This document shows positions 1 through 10,746 of a DNA stretch of 64,000 nucleotides, piece after piece. The first letter of the stretch is position 1. Each line of letters starts with the position of its first letter. Source of the DNA: Saururus chinensis (lineage: Eukaryota; Streptophyta; Magnoliopsida; Piperales; Saururaceae); contig CP141146.1 of NCBI GenBank assembly GCA_035235625.1, forward strand, positions 29,134,501 through 29,198,500. The letters run 5' to 3'. Position numbers and translations under genes: made by a program. The notes beneath the pieces were generated by a model. That model ran no database searches. It was given only the letters and a program-made list of their open reading frames with translations, and had not been told where the DNA came from.

Positions 1-420
1 GGTGGTTTCTCTTTAGTAATTCTACCATCTTTCAAGATGATTCATTTTAGTTCAAATGAATTTTCAGAAAACAAACAATTAAAATCAAATCTTCAAATCA
101 TTATACATAGAGAATTAACCTTATAGCTTTCCCCTAACACCTTGTGTCCCATACCACAAGTGTTTGATGGTTTTTCCTAAGTAATTCTAATGTCTTTCAT
201 AATAGACTTGTGAATAGTATAAAATCAAATTTTCAAAATACAGAAATTTGCAATCAAAATTTTTATATCAATACACTGACAGAATTAACCGTAAGGCTAT
301 CCAATAACACCTAGTATCCCATGCCGCAGGTGTTTGGTGGTTTCTCTTTAGTAATTTCACCATGTTTCAAAATAGATTTCCTTTAAATTCAAATGAACTT
401 TCAATTTTTAGATGGAAAAT
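1..420. repeat. Tandem repeat, unit about 168 bp, 2.5 copies, cut by window edge
   Basis: Units beginning with a GGTGGTTTCTCTTTAG-like block start at 1, 166 and 336, spaced 165 and 170 bp. Each unit carries a block resembling AATTAACC..CTATCC..AACACC followed by GTATCCCATRCCRCA. Copies are imperfect but align over their whole length. The array probably continues left of the window. It could be a short satellite tract or the tandem tail of a transposable element. No coding potential is seen. Confidence 0.7.
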
Positions 421-585
421 GATATTTTCACATCAAAAGTACACAAGAAAAACTCACACGTGAGTTTTCATTGGTTAAGATAAGCAAGCCCATGTAAATT
501 TAGTGTGGAGCCCACTTGTGAAGGCCAATCAAAACTCTTGTGTGAGTTTTTGTGGGTGTTTTTGCTGTGGGAATATCACTATCCT
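421..585. mobile_element. MITE-like element with terminal inverted repeats of about 55 bp
   Basis: The left end (GATATTTTCACATCAAAAG, then AACTCACACGTGAGTTTTCATTGG) is the imperfect reverse complement of the right end (CCAATCAAAACTC, GTGTGAGTTTTTG, GTGGGAATATC). Total length is about 165 bp with no ORF, so it fits a non-autonomous DNA transposon. Superfamily and target-site duplication are unclear. Confidence 0.55.
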
Positions 586-869
586 TTTTAAACCATTTAA
601 AATTGAATCTCTAAAATATAATAATTCAAAATAGAAATCACGCAAAAAAAAAATTGGTATCAGATCATTTCATATTCAAAACAGAAATTTCAGATCAATT
701 CCAATTCAAAATTGGGTTTCAAATAATCAGAGTTCATTTCAAATCTGATGCAACACATCCTAAACACAAATTTCAAATCATTTATGATTCAAAATCGGAA
801 TTTGTATCAAATCAATATATTTGCTGTAACATTACACTCTCGTAGACAAATCAAAGCTCCCATACCATT
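586..869. other. AT-rich spacer, no gene seen
   Basis: Repeated TTCAAAATYRGAAAT-type blocks (around 630-800) suggest degenerate short repeats. The 63-codon reading frame here consists of these repeats and has no recognizable domain. Confidence 0.5.
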
Positions 870-1366
870 TGTAACACCCTGTGCAGCGATCTAACAAGTC
901 CCGAGGGTTTTGAAAACTAGGTCAAAGTAACTTTTTCAAAATCCAAGAGCAGCTTCTATGTGCAAGAGTTGTAACGTTCCTCTAAGCAGTATGGAGCTTC
1001 AATGCTCTGCCATGCATAGACCAGAACAAACTTATTTTTATAGGTAATTTGAATCCAGCCAATGTTGCCATGACATTGGTTGCCTACGTACATATTGGAT
1101 AACATCTATTATGTTATTCCAATACATACATAGATGTTATCCAATACGTACTTAGGAAACCAACGACATGACAACTTTGGCCTTATCCAAATTAGCTATA
1201 AAAATAGGTTTGTTTTGGCCTACAAGCTATGGAGCATTGAATTTTGTAGTGTGTAGAGGAATGTTACATCTAGCGCACACAAAAGCTTCTTGTGGTTTTT
1301 GAAAATTTTACTCCAATATAGTTTTTCGAACCCCAGGGCTGGATTAGATTGTGGCCTGGGATGTTA
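870..1366. repeat. Foldback: imperfect inverted repeat with arms of about 235-245 bp
   Basis: The left arm (870 to about 1105) and right arm (about 1120 to 1366) are reverse complements along most of their length. Matching landmarks are TGTAACACCC with GGGATGTTA, CCCGAGGGTTTTGAAAAC with TTTTTCGAACCCCAGGG, ACTTATTTTTATAG with CTATAAAAATAGGT, and ATTGGATAACATCTA with TAGATGTTATCCAAT. The TGTAACACCC terminus resembles the start of many plant Gypsy LTRs. Two LTR pieces in head-to-head orientation, or a foldback DNA element, are both possible. Confidence 0.7.
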
Positions 1367-2817
1367 TATTACCATAGGTCTAGGGCTATTGTTTTCCCCT
1401 ACATATTCATTATACATGAAACTTAGATTTTCTTTATCTATCCTAGTCATAGTAGATAGATTTGTCTCATTCCCCTCTAATAATTATCTTAGGATAGGGT
1501 AAAAAGGGTATTTCAAAATTACAAGTCTGGCATGCATCAATGCCTCTATTTTGGTCCATTGACATGTCAGTGCTAGTGCCAATGGCCATCAACATGTAGG
1601 TCATTATTGACAATAGGTATACAACTGAACTTTTAAATCATCAATGCATCCATCAACACATCAATGTCAATATCAACACTGCATTCATACATTCTCTTCA
1701 ATTTAACAACATGCCCATCAACACGTCAGAGGAATGTTGACAACACATCTCTCTCAAATTTCCATTTTATTTCTATTCCAACTCTCATACTCATTGAGCT
1801 TCAAACGACCAAATTATTTAATGGCCATGCCCATGTCATTCAAGGTCCTTTTACACAAAGAAAACCCTCTTATAACATTATCTATCTTGACATATAAGAC
1901 CAAATTACCATAACAAGTTTGTACTCAAAGTCAAGAACATACAATCATAAAACACCATTTGGATCCACTCCTGCACCCATGTGCAGAGCGGCACAACATT
2001 ATGAACTACCCCAAAATTAGTTTCATGGGTTATACGCATGTGGAGACAATAACTGGTGTCTCATTAAGGAGTTTTTATCATTAAAATGTAATAGATTTTC
2101 TTCCACACACTACATTTTTAACTCACATTCTCATAATTTCAACCTCTAGCAACATTAAATATAGGTTGGGTTATCTGACTTTTTTCTCACAAGATCTTTC
2201 CCTAGCAATTACCTTCTCCGAGATCAACTAGTTGGTCTCTCTTGTTCGGCTTGGTAGAGAAATGCCTTTCTCTCTGGGAATTCCTCCTTATGAATGATCC
2301 TTCCTCATTCAATTCTTCCTCTTCCTTGTTCCTAAAGAAGTTTCCAGAGAGTTGGATGTCTCTTTCCAACATAACATCCTTTTTATGAGGAGTTGTGACT
2401 ATAGTTTTCTTGTAATTGCCTAACCACTCACGTTTTGGCTTCTATCAGTAAGAAGGGACTGTGTCATCAACACGTCAGTGGTGGACCATGGATTCACTTA
2501 GTTCTTTTTGACATCTCTTCAACATATCAGTGACACATCAACAGTTCTATAACCCCTACATTTTTTTCTTTAATTTCCTAATAAATTTATCAGTTTTACA
2601 CCTCCTCTGGCCACAGTCTCTAATGCCTTCCATATGTGATTAGCCTAGACGTTGTTTTAGTGGTTGAACCGCTACCAAGGCCAAGTTACAAGTCGTAGAA
2701 GCATGACCAAGCTAGGCCTTTTTGCAGCTAGATCTAGTTGCAAGATGGTGCCTATTAGCCTCCCATGACTAGATTTGGTTAGTGACTAGGCTGTGGATGG
2801 CTTGGCTAACCTCTGTC
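1367..2817. other. Gene-free spacer
   Basis: No ORF here shows a recognizable domain or a plausible exon chain. The phrase ATCAACAYRTCA recurs around 1625-1730 and 2465-2545, so the stretch is probably decayed repeat DNA. Confidence 0.5.
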
Positions 2818-3007
2818 TATAAGATAATCAAGTTTTCCAACAACTCTATCCATTAGAATAGGTAAATCTTATTTGTTTCTTTTATATTCTAACATCCCCT
2901 CATGTCCAAGCATCTATGAAGCATGGCATGTGGAACATAATTAGGATATAAATGCCTCCAACGAGACTTGAACCCAGGACCTCCTGGAACATGGATCTCT
3001 GATACCT
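2818..3007 (-). mobile_element. TRIM-like fragment: primer-binding site, internal piece, polypurine tract and short LTR
   Basis: Read on the minus strand, a GGTATCAGAGATCC motif (3007-2994) resembles the initiator-Met tRNA primer-binding site. About 90 bp later comes a purine stretch GAGGGGA (2901-2895), then TGTTAGAATATAAAA (from 2894). The latter also starts the related piece at 21620 and resembles the LTR start at 46380. If the LTR is about 77 bp it ends near 2818. The 5' LTR is missing because the piece abuts Copia gag/pre-integrase sequence at about 3008. Confidence 0.4.
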
Positions 3008-5693
3008 TGAATGGGATAAAGGCCCCCACTATTAAATCCTTCCAACAGCGTCTTCCCTGTCTGCAGATCCTTAAAGATGGAACCCCAAGGATAAAAGACA
3101 AAAGAACACATATTATCCTTAGTAAATTGAGAAATACTGAACAAGTTTTTCTTCAAGGTTAAAACAATTAGAACATTAGCAAGTTTCAGAGAAGAATCCG
3201 GCAGAGAGACAGAGCATGTGTGAGATATAGGAAGACCGGTACCATTGCCAATAAAAACTAAATCGGAACCAGCATAAGGAATCATTCCTTTTACATGGAA
3301 CGAATCTGGTTTCTTATGGTTGGTAGCCCCTATATCAGGAAGCTTGATCATGGTGGTCTAAAGGATGCATAGCGGAAAAGGATTGTATAGGATCAATCGA
3401 AGAGGGCTCAGTAGCTTCACAATTGTTTGCCTTATGATTTGGATACCCACACATGTAACAATAAAGAGAAGAAGCATCACCAGTAATAGGAGTAGCTGGC
3501 ACAAGACCTTGATGAGAGGGTTGGCTGCATCCATGAGTTGAAGAAGGGAGAATGGTGGCCTAAGGGGAATGAGATGATCCCTCATGATGTCCAAAGGGAG
3601 AAGCCCGACCATGAAGTAAACAGAGGGAGGTCGGTGAGACTGAGGTATAGTCTTGGAGGAAAACTTTATGAACATATGTGTCATATGTTAAGTTAAATGG
3701 CTATTTCTTTACAAATTATGTTAGAAACTTAAGTATATTTTTAGTCTTTAATCATATAAGATGTAGTTGTAGTCGAGTCAGATTTGGAATTGATAGACTT
3801 GAAACATAGAAGCAAACATGTTCTTATGGCTCAAGACAGGAGACTAAAAGATGTTGATGGTTTTTAAAGCTTATTGATATCACATTCGCATACCAAAATC
3901 ACTTGGAGAAGTTCAGAAGTGATTTGAGGGGTTTTAAAAGGTTTTAGGGTAAAAAGGGTAAAACTATAAATAAACAATACCATTGATCAATCGATGGACA
4001 ATACAATGCAAGAAATGATCAATCGACACTTAAATTAGCCCTATGTAAAACAAAGCCGAGAGTTTGTCAATCAATCTCTTTGTAGACCGATCGATCACTC
4101 AAGGAGTCGTGAATTCAAAAAATAATGATCGATCGATCATTCTCTATGAATGATCCCTGTTTGAAACAATTAATCTCTAAAAGTTTTAGTTACCTTAAAT
4201 AAGTCATTCGAATTGAATTTCTTTCCTTGTTGAAGTCAAAGACCAAAATCATTTTGGCAATCTATGTAAAGGATAAGAAGTGACGAATTTAAGAAGAGGA
4301 AAACGTAGAAAAACATGGAGAAAAAGGGAGAGACCTTTGCTTGTTGTTTTCCTCGAGAATTCACAAAGAGTTTGAAAAGAAGATCAATGGTAAATTCATG
4401 AAGTTATTCCACAACTAAAAGAATAGATTTCACACAGAAGTTTCAAAGAGGAGTTGGAGAAGTTCTTCAATGAGAGATTGAAGATTCCAAAAAGTCAAAG
4501 TCAAAGCAACAAGAGGAGCTTGTTGAGACTAGAAGAAGACAAAGACAAAGCAATGAGAGATTAAAGTTTCAAGTGCTTGAGAGAGAAGAATTAAAGGCCA
4601 GCAATGATAAGCATTTTTGGAGATCTAAACAAAAGGAGTTTGTGTTATAGTGAAAACAAAGCTTGGTGATTTGCATGTGTCATGTAATTGTCTTGCTTAC
4701 TAGTAGTGCATTGATTTGGTTCCTTGTTGGAGTTGTCGTGGTTTTTTACCCGAGTTTGCGTTATCTACATTAAATTGTTGTGTGTTCATGCGTAGTTTGA
4801 ATGCTTTGAGCTTGATGGTTTGATAGATTGATTCATCGTAAGTGTACATAGAGAGTAGATTTAATTGGTTATGCTTTATAAGAAAATTTTGAGCAAATAG
4901 GCCATATCTTGTTGTCTTTATCTTTGTTAGATAATCGGACTAGGGGCAATGTAGTGATCCTCTAGGTTAATTAGACGAATATTAAACTCACAAAAACATT
5001 ATTTTGGGTGTATCAAGAGGCAAACGAGGTGCTTGGAGTCAAAGTTCGAAGGCAAATAACAAGGCAGCGACTTCGTCGATAGTGGGGAAATTACGAGAGA
5101 TATTGATTGCAAGAACAACGGGATCAAATTCTGATCCAAGACCATTCAAAAGCCATAAAATAAAGTTATTATCATCAACAGGTTTCCTGGCACTGACGAG
5201 AACCTGGGCAACTGCTTTGGGCATTTGGACGTACTCCGTAACTAAGAGGCAATCATTAGATAAAGAATGAAGGTTTACATCACCTGTTGAATGTGAGAAT
5301 GGGAGAGAGTGCCATAAAGAGTCTCAAAGCACCTCCAAATTTCTACGACATATTCACAGTGAATAACTTGAGTGCTACGACAAATTTCCTAGTGCGTCTT
5401 TAGATAAAGAGCTAGCAATCTAAACCAAGACCATTTGATCAAGGCATAGCCATTTGAGAGCATACTGCGAAGAGTCATTTCCAAACGGATGCAAAAAAGT
5501 GCCAAGAACAAGTCCAAGGAGGCCATGGCAGCGAAGAACATACATGACTTGCATCTTCCAAATTAAATAAATAGATGCACCAAGTTTAATGGAGACCTCT
5601 TGACTAATTGCCTTCACGATGGGAAGAGGTCCTGTTACTACCACTCGTTGAAAGGGTCATTGTTTGGGTGATCAATGAGGAAGAGGACACCAT
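3008..5693 (-). pseudogene. Copia retrotransposon gag to pre-integrase remnant, interrupted by a solo LTR
   Basis: Minus-strand remnants of one Copia polyprotein. The gag start is near 5693 (ATG followed by a Ser-rich N-terminus), and the gag core lies at 5644-5420 (YLIWKMQVM, HGLLGLVLGT) and 5224-5000. After the inserted LTR (3665-4992) the frame resumes. It shows a CX2CX4HX4C zinc knuckle at about 3455-3410 (C-YM-C-GYPN-H-KANN-C) and a GATNH protease/pre-integrase motif at about 3330. The GAG-pre-integrase-like segment continues to about 3010. Internal stops and frame changes (for example after FAFEL near 5040, and between the knuckle and GATNH) show it is dead. Transposition capsid function is inferred from family only. 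Confidence 0.75.
3665..4992 (+). mobile_element. Solo LTR, SIRE/Maximus-like, with perfect 5-bp target duplication
   Basis: This 1,328-bp block is the inverted counterpart of the LTRs at 9256-10266 and 20109-21420. Shared landmarks include ACATATGTGTCATATGTTAA, AAACAAAGCCGAGAGTTT, GATCGATC-rich sequence and CGAGTTTGCGTT. The flanks are identical: AAAAC at 3660-3664 and at 4993-4997. No internal region remains, so it is best read as a solo LTR left by LTR-LTR recombination. The interrupted Copia gag frame resumes on the other side. Its first bases (TTTATG) have drifted from the canonical TGTTAG. Confidence 0.85.
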
Positions 5694-5770
5694 GGAAGGG
5701 AGAAAGGCTCTGGTCACATCCTTGCCTCAGCTACCATGTGAGAAATCCAGTGCAATCAGCCATTGGGACG

Positions 5771-5878
5771 TGTATTCCATTTCACATATATAGTTTACAT
5801 GTAGATTTGATTTACAATATGAAAGATCAGTAAGTTGCTATGTACACAATATGAAGGATAAGTAAGTCACTACATACA
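5771..5878 (-). mobile_element. Candidate short Copia LTR between two Copia remnants
   Basis: This 108-bp piece lies between the RNase H end of one Copia remnant and the gag start of the next, where a shared or adjacent LTR is expected. Read on minus, it begins TGTATGTAGTGAC and ends GGAATACA. It contains a near-duplicate internal motif (ACTTACTTATCCTTCATATTGT and ACTTACTGATCTTTCATATTGT). No second copy was found to prove it is an LTR. Confidence 0.3.
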
Positions 5879-5930
5879 GAGGATATTGTGGAGAAGGGTG
5901 AGCCAAATCATGGGTGTGGGCAGCTAGTTT

Positions 5931-8700
5931 GGAGAGATTCTTGGGCATGGTGAGATTGATTCATATAGCTTAGCACCAAGGCCTACCAGTGATGAGTTAG
6001 GGTTCATATTCCCCTCAAGCTCAAGGAGGGAGAACTCGAAGATTGATCTTGTCACGGAGTAATAAGAACCAAGGACTAGGCAGGGATTTAGTAAACACAT
6101 CAACAAGTTGATTTGACCCTGGCAAATGAGCAACATGAATAGTTCCACGAAGAACATGTTTCCAAATTAAGTGTGCATCAATATCCATATGTTTGTTGCA
6201 ACTATTTAACACAAGATTTTTGGCCATATGAAGAGCACTAAATTATCACAATATAGTATAGGTGGAGAAGAAAGAGGAACTTTAAGGCGACATAAAAGAT
6301 GAAGGTACCAAATAATTTTAGCCAACGTAGAAGCAAGGGCGCAATACTCTACCTCAGAATTGGATCGAGTGATAGTTGACTGCTTCTTCTTGACCCACGC
6401 CAGAAGGTTAGGGCCAAGAAAAATAGCATATCAAGTGGTAGAGCGGCGACTATCAGGACATCCTACCTAGTTAGCATAAGAAAAGGCCCGAAGATGAAGG
6501 TAAGTAGACTTCTTAAAGACCAGACCAAGGGAAAGCATGCATTTGACATACCAAAATATATGTTTGACAGTCTCAAAAGGAAGGGCACATGGGTGATGCA
6601 TGAACTAACAAACATAATTAACTGCAAAGGCAAGATTAGGACAACTCATAGTAAGATATTGCAAGGAGCCAACCATCTAATGATAGAGAAAGGGATTAGA
6701 AGAAGAGTAGAGCCATTGACAAAGAGTTGCAGTCTAGCTCTAATAACTGAATGACATATTGTGTTTGTGATAATGTAAGAGAGGAGGGAGCATGCCTCAT
6801 GCCATGAAAGTAGCTCAGAGGCCCCAAGTCCTTAATATCAAACTGATGAGAGAGTTGAGTGATGAGTCCAAGGAGAAGACAAGAGTGACTGCTAGTGAGG
6901 ATGATATCATCCACATAAATAAGAAATAAGAACATATGAGGTCTCTTCTGCTAAATGAATAAGGAGGTGTCATAGGGACACGTAGAGAAGCCTAATGAAA
7001 GTAAAAAGGAGGCAAACTTGGTGTACCAAGCATGAGGGGCTTGCTTGAGACCATAGAGAGCCTTTAGAAGATAACACAAATGATTAGGGAGAGCAAAGCT
7101 AGCAAAACCAGATTGGTGAAGATATACTTCTTCCTATACATCGCCATGCAAGAAGGCATTCTTGATGTCAAGTTGATGTAACAGCTAGTCAAGTAAGATA
7201 GCAAGAGATAAAATTCCCCGCTTTAACAACAGGGCTGAATGTTTCATCAAAATCAAACCCTTGATGATGGTTAAAATACTTAGCAAGCCTTGTACTGGTT
7301 AATAGACCCATTAGCAAGAAGTTTTAAGTTATAGACCCACTTGCATCAAACAACATTCATGGATGGATAATATGACACAAGAGTCCAGGTGTTATTACAT
7401 TGGAGGACTAAGAACTCATCTTGCATGTCTTGCACCCAAAGGGGATAAGAGGCAGCTCGCTTATAAGTAGCAGGCTTAAGTGGGTGATTAGGAGAGGCAG
7501 CTAGTAAACATGTGGGAATGGGATGCTTGGTGGCAAAAAATACCTTTAGATGGTGTGTTCCATCTTGAGAATAAGTCACCATGGGTTGATGTGTGGGTGG
7601 CGGAGGAAGCAGCGGTGGGGCGGGTAGCAAGGAGGAAGGAGCCAGTGATGAAGGTTGTGGTGGGGAGAAGTGAGGAGGAAGTGGCCGGGAGTGAAGGAGG
7701 GCCTGGAAACTAGAAGGGAGAAGGGATTGTGGCATCAGAGGAGAATGAGAGTTGGCAGTAGCAGACAAATCTTAGACAAAAGGAGCTTGGTTTACAAGTT
7801 GAAGGCATGAGGGAAGCATCGCAAGTAGGAGTCAATGCCTCCAATAAATGGGTAGGGAATGGGCGAACCTTGAACTACGCTTCCAAACACTCCACCGAAG
7901 TGGAAGAGAGGCCAGCAAAGGGAAAACATTGCTCTTCAAATTGCACATGACAAGATATATAGGTGTGGCTAGAAACAATCTCATGGCACAAATAGCCCTT
8001 GTGACACAAGTTATAGCCAAGGAACTTACTTTGGATGGACTTGAAGTCCAATTTTCCACGCCCAAATGGGTTCAAATAAGAGTAGCATGCACAACCAAAA
8101 ACCTGCAAATGAGAATAAGAGGGCTGAGAGTCAAATATAATTTTCACATGGAGTCCGACAAGAGAGGGATGGAGAAGGCGTCCACTTGATGAGATGAGTT
8201 GTAGTAGCAAAGTTCAACCTCCAATAGGAAGGAGGCATATGACCATGTGCCATATGAGTAAGGCTGGTGTTGACAAGATGCCATTGCTTGCAATTGGCAA
8301 GGCCATTTTGTTTGGGTGTAACCAGGCAAGAGAATATATGGACAATTCTAAGAAACTTAATAAAACTTTGAAAAGAATAATTGGTATACTCTCCACCATT
8401 ATCGAACTGTATGATTTTGACATAGGCACTATATTGATTCTGAATAAGTGTAAGAAACACAATAAATATAGAGCAATATTAGATTTCGTCGAAGGGGAAA
8501 GTACCACGTGACACGAGAGCATTCATCCACAATAATAAGATAATATTGAAAACCATTATTAGAAGAAGCAAGTGTTGGACCCTATACATCACTATGAAAT
8601 ATGAAAATGCTCATTAGAATAAGAAGTTTGTCCAAAAAAGGGAAACTTAGATGCCTTGCCAAGCTTACAACTAGAACAACACTTATTAGATAGTGGGATA
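5931..8700 (-). pseudogene. Copia integrase, reverse transcriptase and RNase H remnant
   Basis: In order on the minus strand: the end of the GAG-pre-integrase domain (CCSSCKLGKASKFPF, about 8690-8640) and the integrase core (DNGGEYTNYSFQ, then PKQNGLAN, 8430-8260). Then come the post-integrase region (FGCACYSYLNPFGRGKLD, about 8100-8030), a Pro/Ser-rich linker with the RT start (7768-7350), the RT catalytic box IYVDDIILTSS (about 6915) and LGPLSYFHG (about 6820). The RNase H C-terminus with DVFTKSLPS ends near 6020. The Glu-bearing part of the integrase catalytic triad is replaced (CKQWHL after the PKQNG motif), and frames change several times. It is non-functional. Confidence 0.85.
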
Positions 8701-8905
8701 GATATATATAATACGCATGAAATATATCCATTTTATAGACCTTTTTACCCTATTTGCTAGTGTTGTATTAGGTTAATTAGGGTTTTTTTATGTTAAGATA
8801 GATATTAGTGGTGTCATTTAAATATTAATTAATTTTGACGCTATTAGTAGTTTAGACATATATTTGAATCAAGTTGGTATTTTATTTGTCTTACACGTCT
8901 AAACC
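8701..8905. other. Filler of about 205 bp between Copia pieces
   Basis: AT-rich sequence that matches neither adjacent Copia part replaces the expected gag C-terminus, zinc knuckle and protease. It may be a small insertion accompanying a deletion. No terminal repeats were recognized. Confidence 0.4.
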
Positions 8906-9255
8906 GTTTGGCCTTGTGGACATACTCTGTAACTGAGAGGGAAGCTTTAGATAAAGAATGAAGGTCCAACTTCACTTGTTGAATGCAAGAATGGGTGAGA
9001 ATGCCATAAAAGTCTCAATGCACCGCCTAATTTCTGCTGCAGATTTGCAGTGAATAACATGAGTGAGCACATCTCAATTAAAGAGTTAGCAATCCAACCC
9101 AAGACCATTTGATTAAGGCATAGCCATTTGAGAACATCCTTAGAAGAGTCATCGCTAGAGGGACACTAAAAAGTATCAAGAACAAGTCCAAGGAGGCCAT
9201 GGCAGCGAAGAACATGCATTACTTGCATCTTCAAAATTAAATAACAAGAGGCACC
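8906..9255 (-). pseudogene. Copia gag fragment, second copy, split by the 12-kb LTR element
   Basis: Nucleotide-level match to 5216-5570 of the neighbouring Copia remnant (for example GGACATACTCYGTAACTRAG and AAGGAGGCCATGGCAGCGAA). It stops at 9255, where the 12-kb element begins, and the rest of this gag region resumes at 21421 on the far side. This places the element inside this Copia copy. Confidence 0.75.
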
Positions 9256-10266
9256 TGAGAGTTTAATAACCATATAAATGAGAAAAATAGATCACTATAT
9301 TACTCTTAAAACTAGTACTTCGAAAAGTAAGAATTAAGAGTTCTAGCCTCTACGCGCAAAATTTTTTCCATAGCAAAAATAATAAAAATCTAATAACTAT
9401 ACACAGTCATGATAATATCTTCAAACTCCTTTATGAATTCTTAGTTGGACTCTTCTTTCTTCTCCAATATTTTCCAGTTTTTTTTCTCTTCAATTTCGTC
9501 ATTTCTTATCCTTTATATAGGTCTCCAAAAATGATTTACAATTTGACTCAATAAGGAAAGAAATCTAATCCAAAAAGGCTTTTTTAGGGCAACTAAAACT
9601 GCTTGTGATCAATCAATTCAAATAGCGATTGATCGTTCATTGTTTTCTTAACACACGACTCCTTGAGCGATCGATCTCTAAAAAGGCTTTTTTTAGGGCA
9701 ACTAAAACTGCTTGTGATCAATCATTTCAAATAACGATTGATCATTCATTGTTTTCTTAACACGTGACTCCTTAAGTGATCGATCTATTAGCAACCCGAT
9801 CGATTGATAAACTCTCGGCTTTGTTTTATGAATGACTAATTCAAGTGTCGATCGATCATTTCCATGGCGATCAATCTATTATTCAATTCTGTGCAACTAT
9901 TCCTCAAGATCAATCGATTCAATCAATACACTCTTCCAATGATAGATCGATAAACAAAGACAATTTTTTCTTTTTTACCCTAAAACTTTCTAAAATCTCT
10001 ACATTCACTTTGGAAACTTCTCTAAGTAATTTTGGTATGAGAATGTAAACAAAATAACCTTCTTAACCCTTCAACATTCTTTAGTCCTCGGTTTTGACCC
10101 ATAAGAACATGTCTGCCCCTATTTTTTAAGTTCTTCAATTCTAAACCTAACTCAACCACAAATACATCTAATCAAATTTTAAGACATCATATACTTAAGG
10201 TTTCTAACATAATTGTGACAAAGAAATTAGCCAATTAACCTAACATATGACACATATGTTCTAATA
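9256..10266 (-). repeat. 3' LTR of the 12-kb element
   Basis: About 1,011 bp against 1,312 bp for its partner; sequence between about 9420 and 9470 marks an internal deletion relative to 20220-20700. It begins TGAGAGTTTAATA on plus and ends CTAATA where the partner ends CTAACA. A short local duplication is visible (AAAGGCTTTTTTAGGGCAAC near 9575 and again near 9675). Confidence 0.8.
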
Positions 10267-10281
10267 ATCTTCCCTTTGGCT
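10267..10281 (-). promoter_or_regulatory. Polypurine tract beside the 3' LTR
   Basis: On the minus strand GCCAAAGGGAAGA directly precedes the LTR start. A G/A-rich tract at this place is the expected plus-strand primer of reverse transcription, and SIRE-type Copia elements carry similar tracts. Confidence 0.6.
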
Positions 10282-10746
10282 ATTTCTTGTCAAAACACAA
10301 CATAATTGAAAATTAAAATAAAATTACAACTCTTGACATGGTGCATTGACTTTCAATTTGTATAAATGACATGACAACACAAAGCCTTAATAAAGACTCA
10401 TTGAAATTGATCTTGAAAACTCTTGTATGAACTTGTACTTATGCTTCACACTTAAAATCAAAATGATTTGCATAGTATTATCCAATCAAGTATAAAGATA
10501 AGCACTTTGATATTCATTAATTAATTCTACTTTTTTTGACATAAATAGACAAAAAATAAGCAATAATTAGAAAAAAATAATCAATTAAGCACAATCAAAT
10601 TACACATATAACCATAAGACATGAAAATAAATAATCCATATCCATAATCACATATCCATCACATAATCAGTTTCAAAATGCATCCCATAATCAAATGAAA
10701 TATAAATTGAACTAAACAAAGTGAAAGAGCATAATACACAAAAAGG
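10282..10746. other. Non-coding 3' interior of the 12-kb element
   Basis: AT-rich sequence without a recognizable frame, between the accessory ORF remnant and the polypurine tract. Confidence 0.5.

Noticed and set aside
2960..3007. GGTTCAAGTC-type motif resembling a tRNA T-loop or SINE B box on minus
   Set aside because: It follows a primer-binding-site-like motif of an LTR element, no cloverleaf can be drawn, and the surroundings fit a TRIM-like leader.
7346..8522. Several plus-strand frames of 67-113 residues
   Set aside because: They are antisense to the Copia integrase and RT remnant and show no own domain.
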